A DNA stretch of 64,000 nucleotides, taken from NCBI RefSeq assembly GCF_901933205.1, contig NC_044574.1, positions 808,501 to 872,500 of the forward strand, given 5' to 3'. A program made the position numbers and the translations under genes. Source of the DNA: Camarhynchus parvulus. Its lineage: Eukaryota > Chordata > Aves > Passeriformes > Thraupidae. The notes under the pieces are model-generated. The model was not told the DNA's origin. It was given only the letters and a program-made list of their open reading frames with translations, and did not search any database. This document shows positions 21,881 to 33,530 of the stretch, one piece after another. Position 1 is the first letter of the stretch; the number at the start of each line of letters is the position of its first letter.

Positions 21881-23719
21881 TGAATCCCCCTGGTTCTGTT
21901 CCATGTTTCCATCACCAGTGCTGCAGACCCTGCTCAGTGGCTGGGTGATGGTCACAATAATTAACCTGGCGTTGGTCTTTAATGATGAATTTGCCTCAAC
22001 AGTGTCCTTTGGCCAATCCCAAGTAATTAAACTCATTAACATCACCTTGATGACCCTTTAGCTTTGGTGGCCTGAGGTTGAGCAGTTCCTGCCCTGTTTA
22101 CCCTCATCCCACCTCATGGCCCGTGGGAAGGAGTTCACAGATCAGCTACAGCAATTTCCAAACTGTAGAAAACAAACCCTCATTAGTTTCCTATATCCAG
22201 CCCTTGTGTTGAGGGTTTGGGAGATGGGATTTAATCTCCAGCGACATTTAATTTCATGTTCCCAGCAGGGGGGGTGCTGTAAGTGGGGACTGAGTTCATC
22301 ACATTAAATCTGGAAGTAAAATGATTTTATTTCACTGCCCTCGCAGTGGTGGCTCTCCCAGACTCAGCTTTTCTCTTTCAAACGCTGCTGCTCTTCCACT
22401 TCATTGTCAAATCCTCCACCAAACCTCCAAGCAGGGGCTGCAAACCCAATAAAATTTGTCATGGGCGCAGATTAACCATATCCAGACTAAATACCCAAAT
22501 CCATGGGGCAGACCAGCAAAGCCAGGCTTAAAACTGGCTCCTCTTAAAGCCACACATTTTAGGCTGCGCTACAGTTTCTGGAGGTGTTCAGACTTTGAAA
22601 AGACTCATCCTAACAATTAGAAAATTTTAAAAAATAATAATAATTCAGTCATTTTTGAGGGGGGAGAAGTTCAAGACAAGCCCTCACTGCTGTCCAGACT
22701 AAGCAGAGTCATCATGGCTCTCTTGAACTCAGCTCTAGGGGTGCATTTGCTGAGGGCAAGAGGAGGAGTTCCTGCTTGGGTCTGGGTGAAAACCTTGTGA
22801 AAGGCTCTGGAAATATTTCCTGGGGCTGGAGAAGCAGCCCTGTGCTCATGCAGGGCTTGCCCCGCAGTTGTGCTTCTCCTCCTCTTCCTCCCAGCCTCTG
22901 GCACGCTGGGATGAGCTGGGATGTGCATGTGTAATGCAGCAGCCTGCAAAATATCTTCTCCCAGGCTTCTCTTTGCTTTTTAAACCCCCCCTCCAAAAAA
23001 AAAAAAAAAACAAACCAAAACAAACAAACAAAAAAATTGCTCTTTTCTGGCAGCTTTTTGGTTTTGGCTGATTTTTAAAAACTTTTTAATTTTGCTGCAT
23101 TTTGGGCTGAAAACACTTTGGCCATATATTTCTCAAGGCTTCCATTTCCAGCTGAAAATTCCCAGGTTGGGGCTGTTTTGTTTAGTTTGTGCATTTGGGG
23201 TTTTTTTAGGAGGGATGAAAAAGAGAAATATTGCGAGGAAGAGTAATTTAAAGACAGAAGTCATTCCCCATGAATAGATTTGGTTAATTTTTAACCCCAC
23301 ATGTGCATGAAGCCAGTTTTGATGGAAATTCTCCCAGCTTTCAGCATTATCAATGTGAGAGTCAGGAGGCAGCGACTCCTCTATGTTTCTATGAACATCC
23401 ACAATGACCCAGATCCATGAAAAACTACGGAGAGTTCTGCATTACTCAAGGATGGGACAAGGCAACAAAAATAAATCCATGATTATAATAAACTTTACAG
23501 CTCAAATGTTGGCACTGGATGGGGTTGTGTAGTCCAGACCCTTGGAGAAGGAATTCATTGTGCTGGGCCACCACCACCACCACTGAAATTTGGGTTTTTC
23601 CCAGCTAGGTGAGGACTGCCAGTCCCAAGGATTTTATGGTGGATGGGGAAAATGATGGTGACCTGGGCAAAAATCCAGCCAAGGGCAATTCCAGAAGGAC
23701 TGGAGGCTTTGGAATGGGT

Positions 23720-24960
23720 TCTGGCTTATCTTTTAGCTGGGAAGGGTTTAAACCCAATGGTTGGGTTCAACCTCCCATATAAACCAAACGGCTGGGTTCA
23801 ATCCTTCATTTAAACCGAGGTCCAATCCAACCATTGGCTTCAAGGCTTGGTGTAAACCCAATAGCTGGATTCAATCCTTAATTTAAACCCAGTGATGGGT
23901 TCAACTCTTCATTTAAACCCAAAAGTTCAACCCTTCATTTAAACCCAGTGGTTTGGTTCAATCCAGTGGTTGGGTTCAGCACTTTGGATAAACCCAGCTG
24001 TTGGGTTCAATTCTTCATTTAAACCCAAAGGTTGGGTTCAGCTTTTCATATAAACCCAAGAGTTGGGTTCAGCCTTTCTTTTAAGCCCAAAGTTTGGGTT
24101 CAATCCTTCATTTAAACCCAAGAGTTGGGTTCAACCCTTCTTGGAAGCCCAAGGGTTGGGTTCATCCTTCATTTAAACCAAATGTTTGGGTTCCATCCAA
24201 TGGTTGGGTTCAAAGCTTCATACAAACACAAGCTGGGTTCAACCCTTCATTTAAAGCCAAGAGTTGGCTTCAAACCTTCATTTAAACCCAACAGTTTAAC
24301 CCTTCATTTAAACCCAGTGGTTTGGTTCAATCCAGTGGTTGGGTTCAGCACTTTGGATAAACCCAATTGTTGGGTTCAATCCTTCATTTAAACCCAAGGG
24401 TTTGGTTCAAACCTTCATTTAAACCAAATGTTTGGGTTCCATCCAGTGGCTGGGTTCAACACTTCATAAAAACTTAAGCTGGGTTCAACCCTTCATTTAA
24501 GCCCAAAGGTTGGGTTCAAACCTTCATTTAAACCCAAGAGTTGGGTTCAAACCTTCATTTAAACCCAAGAATTGGGTTCAACCCTACATTTAAACCCAAG
24601 AATTGGGTTCAACCCTTCATTTAAGCCCAAAGGTTGGGTTCAACCCTTCATTTAAATCCAGGAGCGGGGTTCAATCCTTCATTTAAACCCAAGAGCTGGG
24701 TTCAATACTTCATTAAAGCCCAAAGGTTGGGTTCAATTCTTCATTAAAGCCCAAAGGTTGGGTTCAACTCTTCATTTAAGCCCAAAGGTTGGGTTGAACC
24801 CTTCATTTAAACCCAAGAGCTGGGTTCAATCCTTCATTTAAACCCAAGAATTGGGTTCAATACTTCATTTAAGCCCAAAGGTTCCGTTCAACTCTTCATT
24901 TAAGCCCAAAGGTTGGGTTCAACCCTTGTTTTGAGCTCAACAATTGGATTTAGCCCTGTA
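23720..24960 (+). repeat. ~31-bp hairpin-containing minisatellite (~40 copies)
   Basis: The unit is CCTTCATTTAAACCCAAGAG followed by TTGGGTTCAA. Most units contain the inverted pair AACCCAA...TTGGGTT separated by 2-4 bases, plus GGGTTCAACCC across the unit boundary. The array ends about 160 bp before exon 4. Confidence 0.93.
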
Positions 24961-25118
24961 TTGACTAAAGGGTTGAGCCCAGCACAGCCAAACCCTGCAG
25001 CTGGGGGAGGTTTAGTTCTCAAACACCTTTTCATGGGGAGGGACCCCAAACTGTGCCATCTGCCCTGCTGCTGGTCGTTAACTCTCTGCTCCTCTGGTTT
25101 GCTTTTCTCCATTCCAAG

Positions 25119-25209
25119 GTGGGCCTTAATGTTCTGATCCAGAGAGCCAACAAGTTTACCCCGGCCACGCGGCTGCTGATCCAGAGGTTTGTGCCATTCC
25201 CCGCTGTCG
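25119..25209 (+). CDS. SFXN5: SFXN5 internal coding exon (exon 4 of 7)
   Basis: This 91-bp exon starts in phase 0 (GTG GGC CTT AAT) and ends one base into the next codon. It encodes 30 residues from VGLNVLIQ to [29 protein letters not shown] is a highly conserved SFXN5 stretch; the R-F-V-P-F motif is shared across sideroflexins and opens the third membrane region. The acceptor is TTTTCTCCATTCCAAG (AG at 25117-25118) and the donor is GTAAGG at 25210. The upstream intron is 13.7 kb and ends in a ~1.2-kb hairpin-forming minisatellite that stops about 160 bp before this exon. Confidence 0.96.
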
Positions 25210-26699
25210 GTAAGGAAAAATTCCTTTTCTTTGTATTCCAGGGGGTGGCTGCAAACCTGCAGGTGCCCAGAAGCCACTGGGATGGACACAGCTCCTCCGT
25301 TGCTGCTCGTGTCCCCCCAGTGGTGGTCCCCGAGCTGGGGCAGGCAGGGATGGGACTCTGCAAAGCAGAATTTTGGCAAAAAAATGCTGCAGAGCTGCTG
25401 GTGGAGGCAGCTCCTCAGGCTTTTCAGCTGCATTTTGCACTCTGAAACAGCTTCAGAAGTGATCAGCACTGAGTGGTCCTCGACCATTCCAGCCTGAGAG
25501 GATTTCATTTGCAGGATCTGGGTTGAGCTGTGTTAAATCTTCGAATAAGCAGCAGCACTGGGGTTATTTTGCAATAAAATGCAGAGAAATGGTTCTGCCC
25601 TGAATGTGCAGATTTCTGAGGGTCACTGGTTAAGAGCAGCCCCAAGTGTGTGCAGCACTGAGGCTGCTCCTGGCTTGATGGAGCATTTACTGGGGTTTTG
25701 TCAGCCCCGTGTTTGAGGGCAGGGATGCTCTGGACCCAGCCTTTGCTGGGTTGTGGTTCCAACCTCCAGCACATGCTGAGTTATTTTAGCCCTGAAGAAA
25801 TCACCAGCGGCTTTGGGGTAATTTTTTGTGTAAGCTTGTTTATTTACAGAGATGGTGCAAAATCACTAAAAAAATGGGGTTTGCTCCCGGTTCCAGGTTC
25901 CCTTTTCAGCCATATAATGCCAAATTTTCCTTTCAGGTTTTTCCTTTGCTGTGCAAGTGCCACAACCTCAGAGCTCTCCTGAGCCCCTTTACCTGTCTGC
26001 TGCTCTTGCTTTCTCTGGCCTTTCTGCTCCTTTTTTAGCAGAGAACTGGGTTTTGTGTCCCTCCAGCCCTCAATTCCCAAATTCCTGGATTTTTTCCCCT
26101 TTTCTGCCACAAAAGCAGCTGCCTGCCCTGCCTGCAGAGCAGAGGGGACAGGGGTTGTGCTCTGGGCGTTGCACTGAACATTTTCCTTGTACACCAGGGA
26201 TCTGTGGCCATTGTTGTTGTTTTCCTGGGACTTTTCTGGGATCTATTTTAGGGGGATCCAGCTTTCCTTGGGGTTTTACAACCTGGAGAGCACAAGGGAT
26301 GAGTTCCAGCCCCAGGAGGCAGCTCTGAGGGGTGTTTGGGTCAAAGGCAGGCAGGAAATCCTTGCCTCAGGGTTGATCTGCTTTCACACCAAGGTGTTTG
26401 TGTTGGCATTGATTGAGGACCCATAATTAATTTGTTTAGCCTGTAATTAATTCCCCAGCTAATGTTTTATTTGTCTTGCTTCGTTATGGGCCAGGGCATC
26501 AGGGATCCTCCCACTAATTGCTGGTTTGTGCTTTGCAGACCTGGACAAACCCTTCATTAAAAGTTGTCTCCCAATTCTTTTTGAGCCTCCAGCCCCCAGC
26601 AGAAAGGCAGAAATTCTCTATTTCTACGTGAAAAGCCAAACACTGGGGTAAAGTCCTTGCTGCAAAAACCCCACAGATATGGTGCTCGGGGATGGGCTG

Positions 26700-26780
26700 G
26701 TGGGTTTGGCAGTGATGGTTGGACTTGGTGATCTTAGAGATCCTTTTCAGCCTTAAGAATTCTGTGATTCTGTGAAATTA
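26700..26780 (+). mobile_element. CR1 LINE 3' end
   Basis: GGACTTGGTGATCTTAGAGA followed by the terminal tandem octamer ATTCTGTGATTCTGTG, the diagnostic CR1 tail. Confidence 0.9.
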
Positions 26781-28909
26781 GAGGGTTTTCCCCATCCCTT
26801 CCTTGCCTCCCTCTGCACTGACCCCCAGGGCCGTGCTGCTGGGGGGCAGCTGGAAAACTGGGGGGACATCCAGGCTTGAGGGTCCCATCCCAAGTTACCA
26901 CGGGAGGGGCAGCTGCTGCTGGGGTGGAAGGCAGCCCAAACTCCAGCAGGGATGTTCTGAGGGCTCCACAGAGCTTTGGGAAGCTGGGATGGGTGCTGGG
27001 GAAGGTCTTGGAGCCCTCAGAGAGGTCTGTGTGAAGGTTGTGTTTGCACCATCAGGGAATGCCCACCTGCAGCAGCTCTGCCTGGAGGACACCTTAACAC
27101 CAGTGCTGCTGGGTCAGGCCCTGCCCTCACCCCCTCCCAAGGTTAATTTTCCAGCTGAAAAACCCCCAAATTGTCCAAAAAATCCCACCCAGGACCAGGG
27201 GTTGGATCCAGGAAACCAAGCCAGGGGAGCAGCTCCTGGAGGAGCAGCCAAGGCCCTGCAGAGCCGGGGGCTGGAAAAGGGGTTTGGGATCGGGCTTGGG
27301 GCATCCTCAGGGCTGAAGGGGTTCCCTGGAAAAGCAGGGAAGTGAAGGAGCTCTTGGAGCCTGAATCTGAGCAGGGAAGGGCTGGATCATCCTTGCTCAG
27401 AGGTGAGGAGGGGAAGGGTCTTGGTGCCATGGGGAATTTGAGGAACGCAATTCGCCCTTTTCTTCCCCAGAACTGGGTGTGAACAGCTGGCCCCAAGGCC
27501 AGAGTGTCACTGGTGAGAGTGTGCTTTGTACTGGAGATGTTAACAGCTTAAAAACCTCAGAAAACCCCAAAAATCCCATCCCAACCCTGATCTGAAGGAA
27601 ATTAAAGCTGATGGAAAGATCCTCATTGGAGGGAAGGGAGAGGGAGGAAGGATTTCTCCTCCTTGGGCTTTTTTTTTTGTGTGTGTGGGTAAAATTGTTG
27701 TGTTTAGGTGATGCCCAAGGACAGATTTAGAGTGTGGAAAGCATCCTGGGATAGAAAGAATCCCTACAAACACCAGGAGTGGGGTGGTGCCTTGGTGTGG
27801 AGCCCGAGCCCCGTTTCCTCAGCGTGCTTTCACAGCCGCAGTTTCCATCACCACAATCCCTTCCCAAATCCCGCAGATGACTTTGTCTGCACAGAAATTT
27901 ATTTATTTCTCCCCCCCCACCCTCGTGCGTTTGAGACATCCATGCAATCCAAGTTTAGCCATAATTAGCAGCGTTTCTGCTCTCTCAGAAAGCAGAAGGG
28001 GAGCGGCTACGTGAGCGCCTTGTCTCAGACAAACCACAGAAGCAGCTTTTGGCTTTGGGACCAGGGCAGGGAACCCAGAGCCTTGGGAAAGCATCTTGGG
28101 AGCGTCAGGGCTGGCCACCCCATCCTGAGTCTGTCAGGAACTCTGTGCCAGGGCATCCCTGGCCAGAGCAGCTCTGCTGGGCTCTCTGATCTGCTCGGTT
28201 TTGATTGACAGCGAGAAGGACGGGGCGTGCGAGTGTTAAAAACGACGAAAAACACAGGGGCTAAACTTTCTCTAAATGAAAGGCCTTGTTTTGTTTTTTT
28301 CTCTGGGATTCGGGAGCTGAGGGGTTGGGAACACAGATATTTTGATAGATGGGAAGAGTGGTCTGGTCGTTGGAATATTAAAGAGAGAGACAGAGTGTGC
28401 GTGTGTGTGTGTTCCTCTCCCTCTCGAGTGGAAGGAGCATTTGTCACCACAAATCATCCTTGATTGCACAGAGCTGCCTTCAGAGAGGGCTCACCCACCC
28501 ACCACCCTCAAAAAATTAGACATTTGTTATATGACATGAATTGAGATTAATTAGCGAATATTAACCCATCAAGCAGTGCAGAAACACATTTTTGGAAGGC
28601 ACTGGTGCTTGCAGCAACAGTGGGTTTGTCTCAGTTCTGGGTGGAAAGTTTGCAGGGAAATGTGGTGTGGGGGGTGCTGGAAAATGCCACTTGATCAGCC
28701 CAAAAGTTTTGTGGGAATGAGCAGCTTTTCTCTGGGAGAAGTTGGGGAGTGCCTGAGTGAGAGGAGGGGCTGCACGTGGTGCTCAAACCCAGCTCTTGGT
28801 CAGACTTGAGAGAAAGAATTTGGGGTCATCTCGAGGCCTCAAAATCCACAGGCTGGGCCAGGAGGAGGGGTCAGAAGGTGCACGGAGCCATTTTTCCCCT
28901 AAAATGTGT

Positions 28910-28990
28910 GAAATCACGGAATGGTTTGGGCTGGAAAGGACCTAAAGACCATCTAGTTCCAAGCACAGGCAAGGACGTCTTGCACTAGAC
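28910..28990 (-). mobile_element. CR1 LINE 3' end
   Basis: TCACGGAATGGTTTGGGCTG GAAAGGACCTAAAGACCATCTAGTTCC, a truncated minus-strand tail. Confidence 0.88.
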
Positions 28991-29172
28991 CTTCTCTTTT
29001 TGCCGCAGAGGAAAAAAATTGGTTATTATTCTCCTTGAGAATCCCATATTTTTTTGGGGGATCAGAGCAATTCACCTCAGCAGACTGAGGGGAGGAAATT
29101 TGGAGTCAGGGCAAACAGAAGCTGCCAGTGGGGATTGAGAAGGGCTGATCCTCCTGCCTTTCTCCTCCTCAG

Positions 29173-29288
29173 CCAGTGCCAACATCTGCAACGTGGTCCT
29201 GATGAGGCACACGGAGCTGGAGGAGGGAATCGATGTGTTGGACACTAATGGGAACATCGTCGGCTCTTCCAGAGTTGCTGCCAAACAC
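29173..29288 (+). CDS. SFXN5: SFXN5 internal coding exon (exon 5 of 7)
   Basis: This 116-bp exon begins with two bases that complete an Ala codon split by the intron. It then encodes 38 residues from [10 protein letters not shown] to VAAKH and ends in phase 0. The sequence covers the third membrane segment and the following acidic loop ([19 protein letters not shown]), a region characteristic of SFXN5. The acceptor is CTCCTCCTCAG (29171-29172) and the donor is CAC|GTGAGT (29289), a near-consensus site. Compared with the human protein as I remember it, there are only conservative changes such as Asp to Asn in the loop. No frameshift or stop is present. Confidence 0.96.
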
Positions 29289-30284
29289 GTGAGTACAGGA
29301 GCTGGGAGAGCTGGGCCACGGCTGATTCCAGGCCCAGCACATCCCACAGCCTCTGGAACCCATGGCTTTGGCAGCTGGGAGCGGAGGAGATGCAGAGAAC
29401 ATGGAAATTTGGGGGCTGGCCCCGGTGGTTTGGAAGGGCACAGTGACAGGACAGATCCCTGGTGCTTCCATGGGAATTCCTTGTGGAACACCCAGCAAAG
29501 ATCCCTCACACCTTTTGCCAAATGAGGAGGACTCAGGCTCAGAGCTGAGCAGCTTTCCAACCCTTCCCCGCCGATCCTGCACCAAAACCTGCCGCCCAGA
29601 GCTGGCTGAGGGCAGCCAGATGTTGTTAACCTCGTGAACAGCTGGTTTTGCTTTCCCTGTCACCCGCTCTGTGCCACCTGCCTGGAGCTGCTCCCTTCCC
29701 ATCCCTGGGTGCAGTCCTGGCTCCTGAGCACCCCCTGAGCTGTTGTTTCCAAGTGGGCTCTGACTGAGATGTGGAGCTGTGCTGAGCACACGCCCAGGCA
29801 CAGGAGTTAATAATATAATGCTTGGCATTTCCCTCCCTCCTTCTGTCCAAGGCACTCCAGAGACAGCAATTAATGTACAGCTCTGCAGTCCTCGGCAGGA
29901 ACGGGGAGATCTCGAATAGCTCTCCATATTGTTGGTTAACAGGGGGATTAAAACAGTCTGCTGAAGGGCTCAGAGACACTTCTTGGAGCCAGTTTTCATC
30001 GCTTCCATTAACTGGCTCCAGGACCCGCTCTCCCCTCTCTGTCCTGATGGCTGAAAGAGAAAATGAAGATTAAAAGAGAAGGCGCTGTGAGAGCGATGTA
30101 GGTGGAGCTTAAATGTAAAATTTGGGAGTTCTGGGAGCTTCTGCTCAGCTGTCATCCAATCCCAGCTCTTCTTCCTGGATAGGTTAATCCTGGTTTTCCT
30201 CATGTGAACTGTGGCAGATCCTCAGTGTGACACAGCTGTCCCCGTGTGAGGGTTTGTTGTGATGTTAGATGTCCCTGTGACATA

Positions 30285-30570
30285 AAATCCTGGAATGCTT
30301 TGAGTGCAAGGGATCCTAAATCCCATCCAGTCCCACCCCTACCATGGGCAGGGACACCTCCCGCTGTCCCAGGTGGATCCAACCTGGCCTTGGGCACTGC
30401 CAGGGATCCAGGGGCAGCCCCAGCAAATCTGGGAATTCCAGCCCAGGCAGGAATTCCTTGCCAAGATGCCAGCCCAATCTCCCCTTTCCCAGTGGGAGCC
30501 ATTCCCTGGCTCCTGTCCCTGCAGGCCTTGTCCCCAGTCCCTCTCCAGCCCCTGCAGGCCCTGGGAGATC
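30285..30570 (-). mobile_element. CR1 LINE fragment
   Basis: Same subfamily as 11858-12245, including ATCTGGGAATTCCAGCCCAG and TTTCCCAGTGGGAGCCATTC. It is flanked by CCTGGAATGCTTTGAGTGC at its 3' side. Confidence 0.92.
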
Positions 30571-30834
30571 TCTGGGCATCAATAAATCCAAACCCTGCTT
30601 TGCTTGCTCCCTCTGGTGAGGAAGGAAGAATTGTGGAGGCCCAATGCAGCTCCATGGTTGGGGTTTTCCTGGGAGAGGAGAGCTCTGCTTGTCCCAAATC
30701 CCTGCAGGGAATGAACCAGCAGAGATGAGAAACAATTCCTGGAGCAGCAGTGAGGAGCTGCATCCCCAGCACAGAGTGAGATCAAAGCTCAGCTCAGGCA
30801 GGAAGGGCTCAAAGTGCTGCTTGGCCCATGGTGG

Positions 30835-31500
30835 GATATTTCCCTACATCATCTCCCCTACATTTCCCTACAAAATTTCCCTACAACATCTCCCTACATC
30901 TCTCCTACAACATTTCCCCAACAAAATTTCCCCCCCAACATTTTCCCCGCAACATTTTCCCTACAACGTCTCCCCTACAACATTTCCCCCTCAACATTTC
31001 CTTACAGCATTTCCCCTACAGCATTCTCCCTACATTTCCCTCCAACATTTCCTTCACAATGTCTCCCCTACAACATTTCTCTGCCACATTTCCCTACCAC
31101 ATTTCCCTACATTTCCCCTCCACCACTTCCCCACAACATTTCCCCTCCAACATTTCCTTCCGACATTTCCCCTCCAACAGTCCCCTACAACATTTCCCCT
31201 CCATTTCCCCTCCAACATTTCCCCTCCAACACTTCCCCACAACATTTCCCCTCCAACATTTCCCTACAACATTTCCTCCACAACATTTCCCCTCCAACAT
31301 TTCCCCTGCATTTCCCCTCCAACATTTCCCTACAACATTTCCTCCACAACATTTCCTCTATAACATTTCCTTCCAACATTTCCCCTCCAACATTTCCTCA
31401 CAACGTTTCCCCTCCAACATTTCCCTCACAACATTTCCCTACAACATTTCCTCCACAACATCTCCCCTACAATGTTTCCCCCACATTTCCCATCAGTGAT
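30835..31500 (+). repeat. CATTTCCC(CT)CCAA minisatellite, 12-15-bp unit
   Basis: Imperfect copies of ACATTTCCCCTCCA and ACATTTCCCTACA over ~0.65 kb. The array is pyrimidine/A-biased, with no G on the + strand over long runs. It ends ~375 bp before exon 6. Confidence 0.92.
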
Positions 31501-31877
31501 TCCCATGTCATTCCCATCAGCAACAAAGGTGACATCCACCAATTAGAGTCTGGGCTCTGGCCAAGCTCTAGCTCTACTCAGATGGGATAATTGATGATAA
31601 ACCCAGATGTTTTCTGCATCAAAAAGTATCCAAGTCACTTTGGCTTGGCAGTTTGACCCCCTGTACATGACAGCTGAACCCTCTGTTAAAGTGAGCTTGG
31701 AGAATCGTTATCCAGGCATGATTTTCCAATTCCCAACTGCTTTGAGGTTTGTCAGCTGCTGCAGACTCTGGGGGGACAGCTCAGTGCCATCAGCAGAGCC
31801 ATCCTGAGCCTGGCAGGTCCGTCCTGGGCTGGTTTGGGATGTCTGCATGTGTTTGTTTGTTTGTGTTTGCTCCACAG

Positions 31878-31963
31878 GCCCTGCTGGAAACAGCCCTGAC
31901 CAGAGTGGTCCTGCCCATGCCTATACTGGTTCTACCTCCCATCATCATGTCCGTGCTGGAGAA
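31878..31963 (+). CDS. SFXN5: SFXN5 internal coding exon (exon 6 of 7)
   Basis: This 86-bp exon encodes 28 residues plus two bases of a Lys codon. The product runs [15 protein letters not shown] through IIMSVLE and forms the fourth predicted membrane helix, rich in Pro, Leu and Ile ([11 protein letters not shown]). The acceptor is TTTGCTCCACAG (31876-31877) and the donor is GAA|GTGAGT at 31964. The exon ends in phase 2, so the 16.2-kb downstream intron must be removed with an acceptor whose first base is the G completing AAG. Both the genuine acceptor at 48141 and the eleven upstream copies of it satisfy this requirement. Confidence 0.96.
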
Positions 31964-32024
31964 GTGAGTCTGCCCAGGGGGAGGGAGGGAGGAAAGGGCC
32001 TCAGAGGGTGCCAGGCGTGGATAT

Positions 32025-32515
32025 TTTATGGGATCATGGAATGGTTGGGTGAAAGGCCCCAAGGTTAACGAAAACAAAAATTTTTTAAAGAAAAGGGTGA
32101 GGTGGGGGGGAAAAGGCCCCCAAGCACAACAACCAACCAACCTATGAATGAAGGAAAGAAAAAAAAAAAACGCCCCAAAGAGCCAAGGCCCCACCCTTTG
32201 GATTTGGCAGGTTAGAAAGGTCCTCCAAGGTCATTGAGTCCAACCATTTTATGGAATCATGGCATGGTTTGGGTTGGAAAGGTCCTCCAAGGTCATTGAG
32301 TCCAACCATTTTATGGAGTCATGGAAAGGTGAGCTTTATGGGATTTGGAATTGGAAAGGTGACAACATTTTATGAAATAAGGAAAGGGTTGTGTTGGAAA
32401 GGTCCTCCAACGTCATTGAGTCCAACCATTTTATGGAATCATGGAATGGTTTGTGTTGGAAAGGTCCTCCAAGGTCATCCAGTCCAACCATCCCAGCACT
32501 GCCACCACTGGCCCA
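32025..32515 (-). mobile_element. CR1 3' tail amplified as a ~63-bp tandem array
   Basis: At least four copies of GGAATCATGGAATGGTTTGT GTTGGAAAGGTCCTCCAAGGTCATTGAGTCCAACC are joined by CATTTTATG. The first copy is interrupted by an A-rich stretch at 32080-32170. Confidence 0.88.
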
Positions 32516-32974
32516 TGTCCCCAAGTGCCATATCTACAGTGCTTTTGTTGGGTTATGTTTTATTCTTGTTTAGAGATGGGGCTTTAAAAACTTTTATTTT
32601 GTTTTTAGTCTCATATGAAGGGTGAGATAATACAGATGTTATAAGTTATGTTATTACAATCAGAAGCTATTTCTTAATTATAATACACTCTAAGTGTTTC
32701 TTGGCTTATCAGCTTTAGCTCCACTATGTTGTAAATGCTTTAAAGCTAATTATTTGAAATTACCCCTGGTGGGTTTTACTACAATGTATCTTTTGCAGTT
32801 CTATTTCTCTAAAGTATCTAGTCTTTTTTGTAAGGTTATCTTTTGAAACTTAATTTCCCTCTCAACAATTTCTCTCTTATTCCATGCCATTTCTAAGTCA
32901 GTATTTCTTATCTCAGGGTTTGCATACAGATGTGCACTATGTGAGCCTTCTGTCAGGCTTTGAGAATTTTCTAT

Positions 32975-33205
32975 AAATCCATTTCCCTCAGGCTTTGAAA
33001 TCCCCCCAGGGATGGGGATTCCAGCCCCTTCCAGTGCTTAACAACCCTTTCTTTGAAGGAATTTCTCCCAAATCCATCCTAAACCCTCCTTGGTGCTGTT
33101 CCCTCTCCTCCTGTCCCCGTTCCCTGGGAGCAGAGCCCGACGTCCCCAGCTGTCCCCTCCTGTCCCCTCCTTGTGCAGAGCCACGAGGTGTCCCCTCACA
33201 TTTCA
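32975..33205 (-). mobile_element. CR1 LINE internal fragment
   Basis: GGGATGGGGATTCCAGCCCC, GGAATTTCTCCCAAATCCAT and TCCCTGGGAGCAGAGCCCGA, in minus-strand order. The 3' tail is missing. Confidence 0.85.
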
Positions 33206-33459
33206 TCCACCAGATAGAATTTTTTGCATATTACATTTCCACATTGAGGACCAATCATTTCCATAATTTCAATCAATTTCCATCATTTCGGACCAATGTC
33301 CAGCTTGTTGAAGTTTTATATTAACATGATTATTTTAACTCAGCCTGACAGCCCAGCAGTTTGGATAACCCATGGTGGAAGGTCAGCCCCTGAATTCGGT
33401 GGAAAACTGCCCCTGATTTTTAGGAAACATTAGAGATCAAAAGGTGTTCAGAGAGATTA

Positions 33460-33530
33460 TCATGGAATTGTTTGGGTAGGAAGACACCATAAACACCATC
33501 TAATTCCAAGGAGGAGCAGATTCCAAACCC
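33460..33530 (-). mobile_element. CR1 LINE 3' end
   Basis: ATCATGGAATTGTTTGGGTA GGAAGACACCATAAACACCATCTAATTCC, a short minus-strand tail. Confidence 0.8.

Larger units (their letters stand above)
11450..25118 (+). other. SFXN5 intron between exons 3 and 4 (13.7 kb)
   Basis: The intron contains CR1 fragments (11858-12245, 16160-16345, 16898-17035, 18950-19070, 21440-21880) and five large minisatellites (12735-12985, 13735-15545, 17395-18300, 20460-21320, 23720-24960). Stretches 12250-12735, 12985-13735, 15545-16160, 18300-18950, 19070-20460 and 21880-23720 show no genes. An AT-rich patch at 16760-16870 and the TAATTA-containing stretch at 21950-22050 are the only things in them that stand out. 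Confidence 0.75.
25210..29172 (+). other. SFXN5 intron between exons 4 and 5
   Basis: This 4.0-kb intron is mostly unique sequence and the least repetitive in the window. It holds a CR1 3' end (26700-26780, plus), a minus-strand CR1 tail (28910-28990), a short GT run near 28397-28411, and AT-rich patches with ATTA/TAATTA motifs at 26425-26515 and 28505-28575. The latter could be conserved noncoding elements, judged only by their look. Confidence 0.7.
29289..31877 (+). other. SFXN5 intron between exons 5 and 6
   Basis: This 2.6-kb intron holds a minus-strand CR1 (30285-30570) and a ~12-15-bp pyrimidine-rich minisatellite (30835-31500). The stretch 29289-30285 is unique; 29940-30120 has a low-repeat, mixed-composition look but no identifiable element. 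Nothing specific is seen in 31500-31877 apart from the polypyrimidine tract of the exon-6 acceptor. Confidence 0.7.

Noticed and set aside
20604..22061. Cys/Val/Ser-rich open frames up to 294 codons
   Set aside because: They are TGTGTCC minisatellite translations running into a CR1 fragment.
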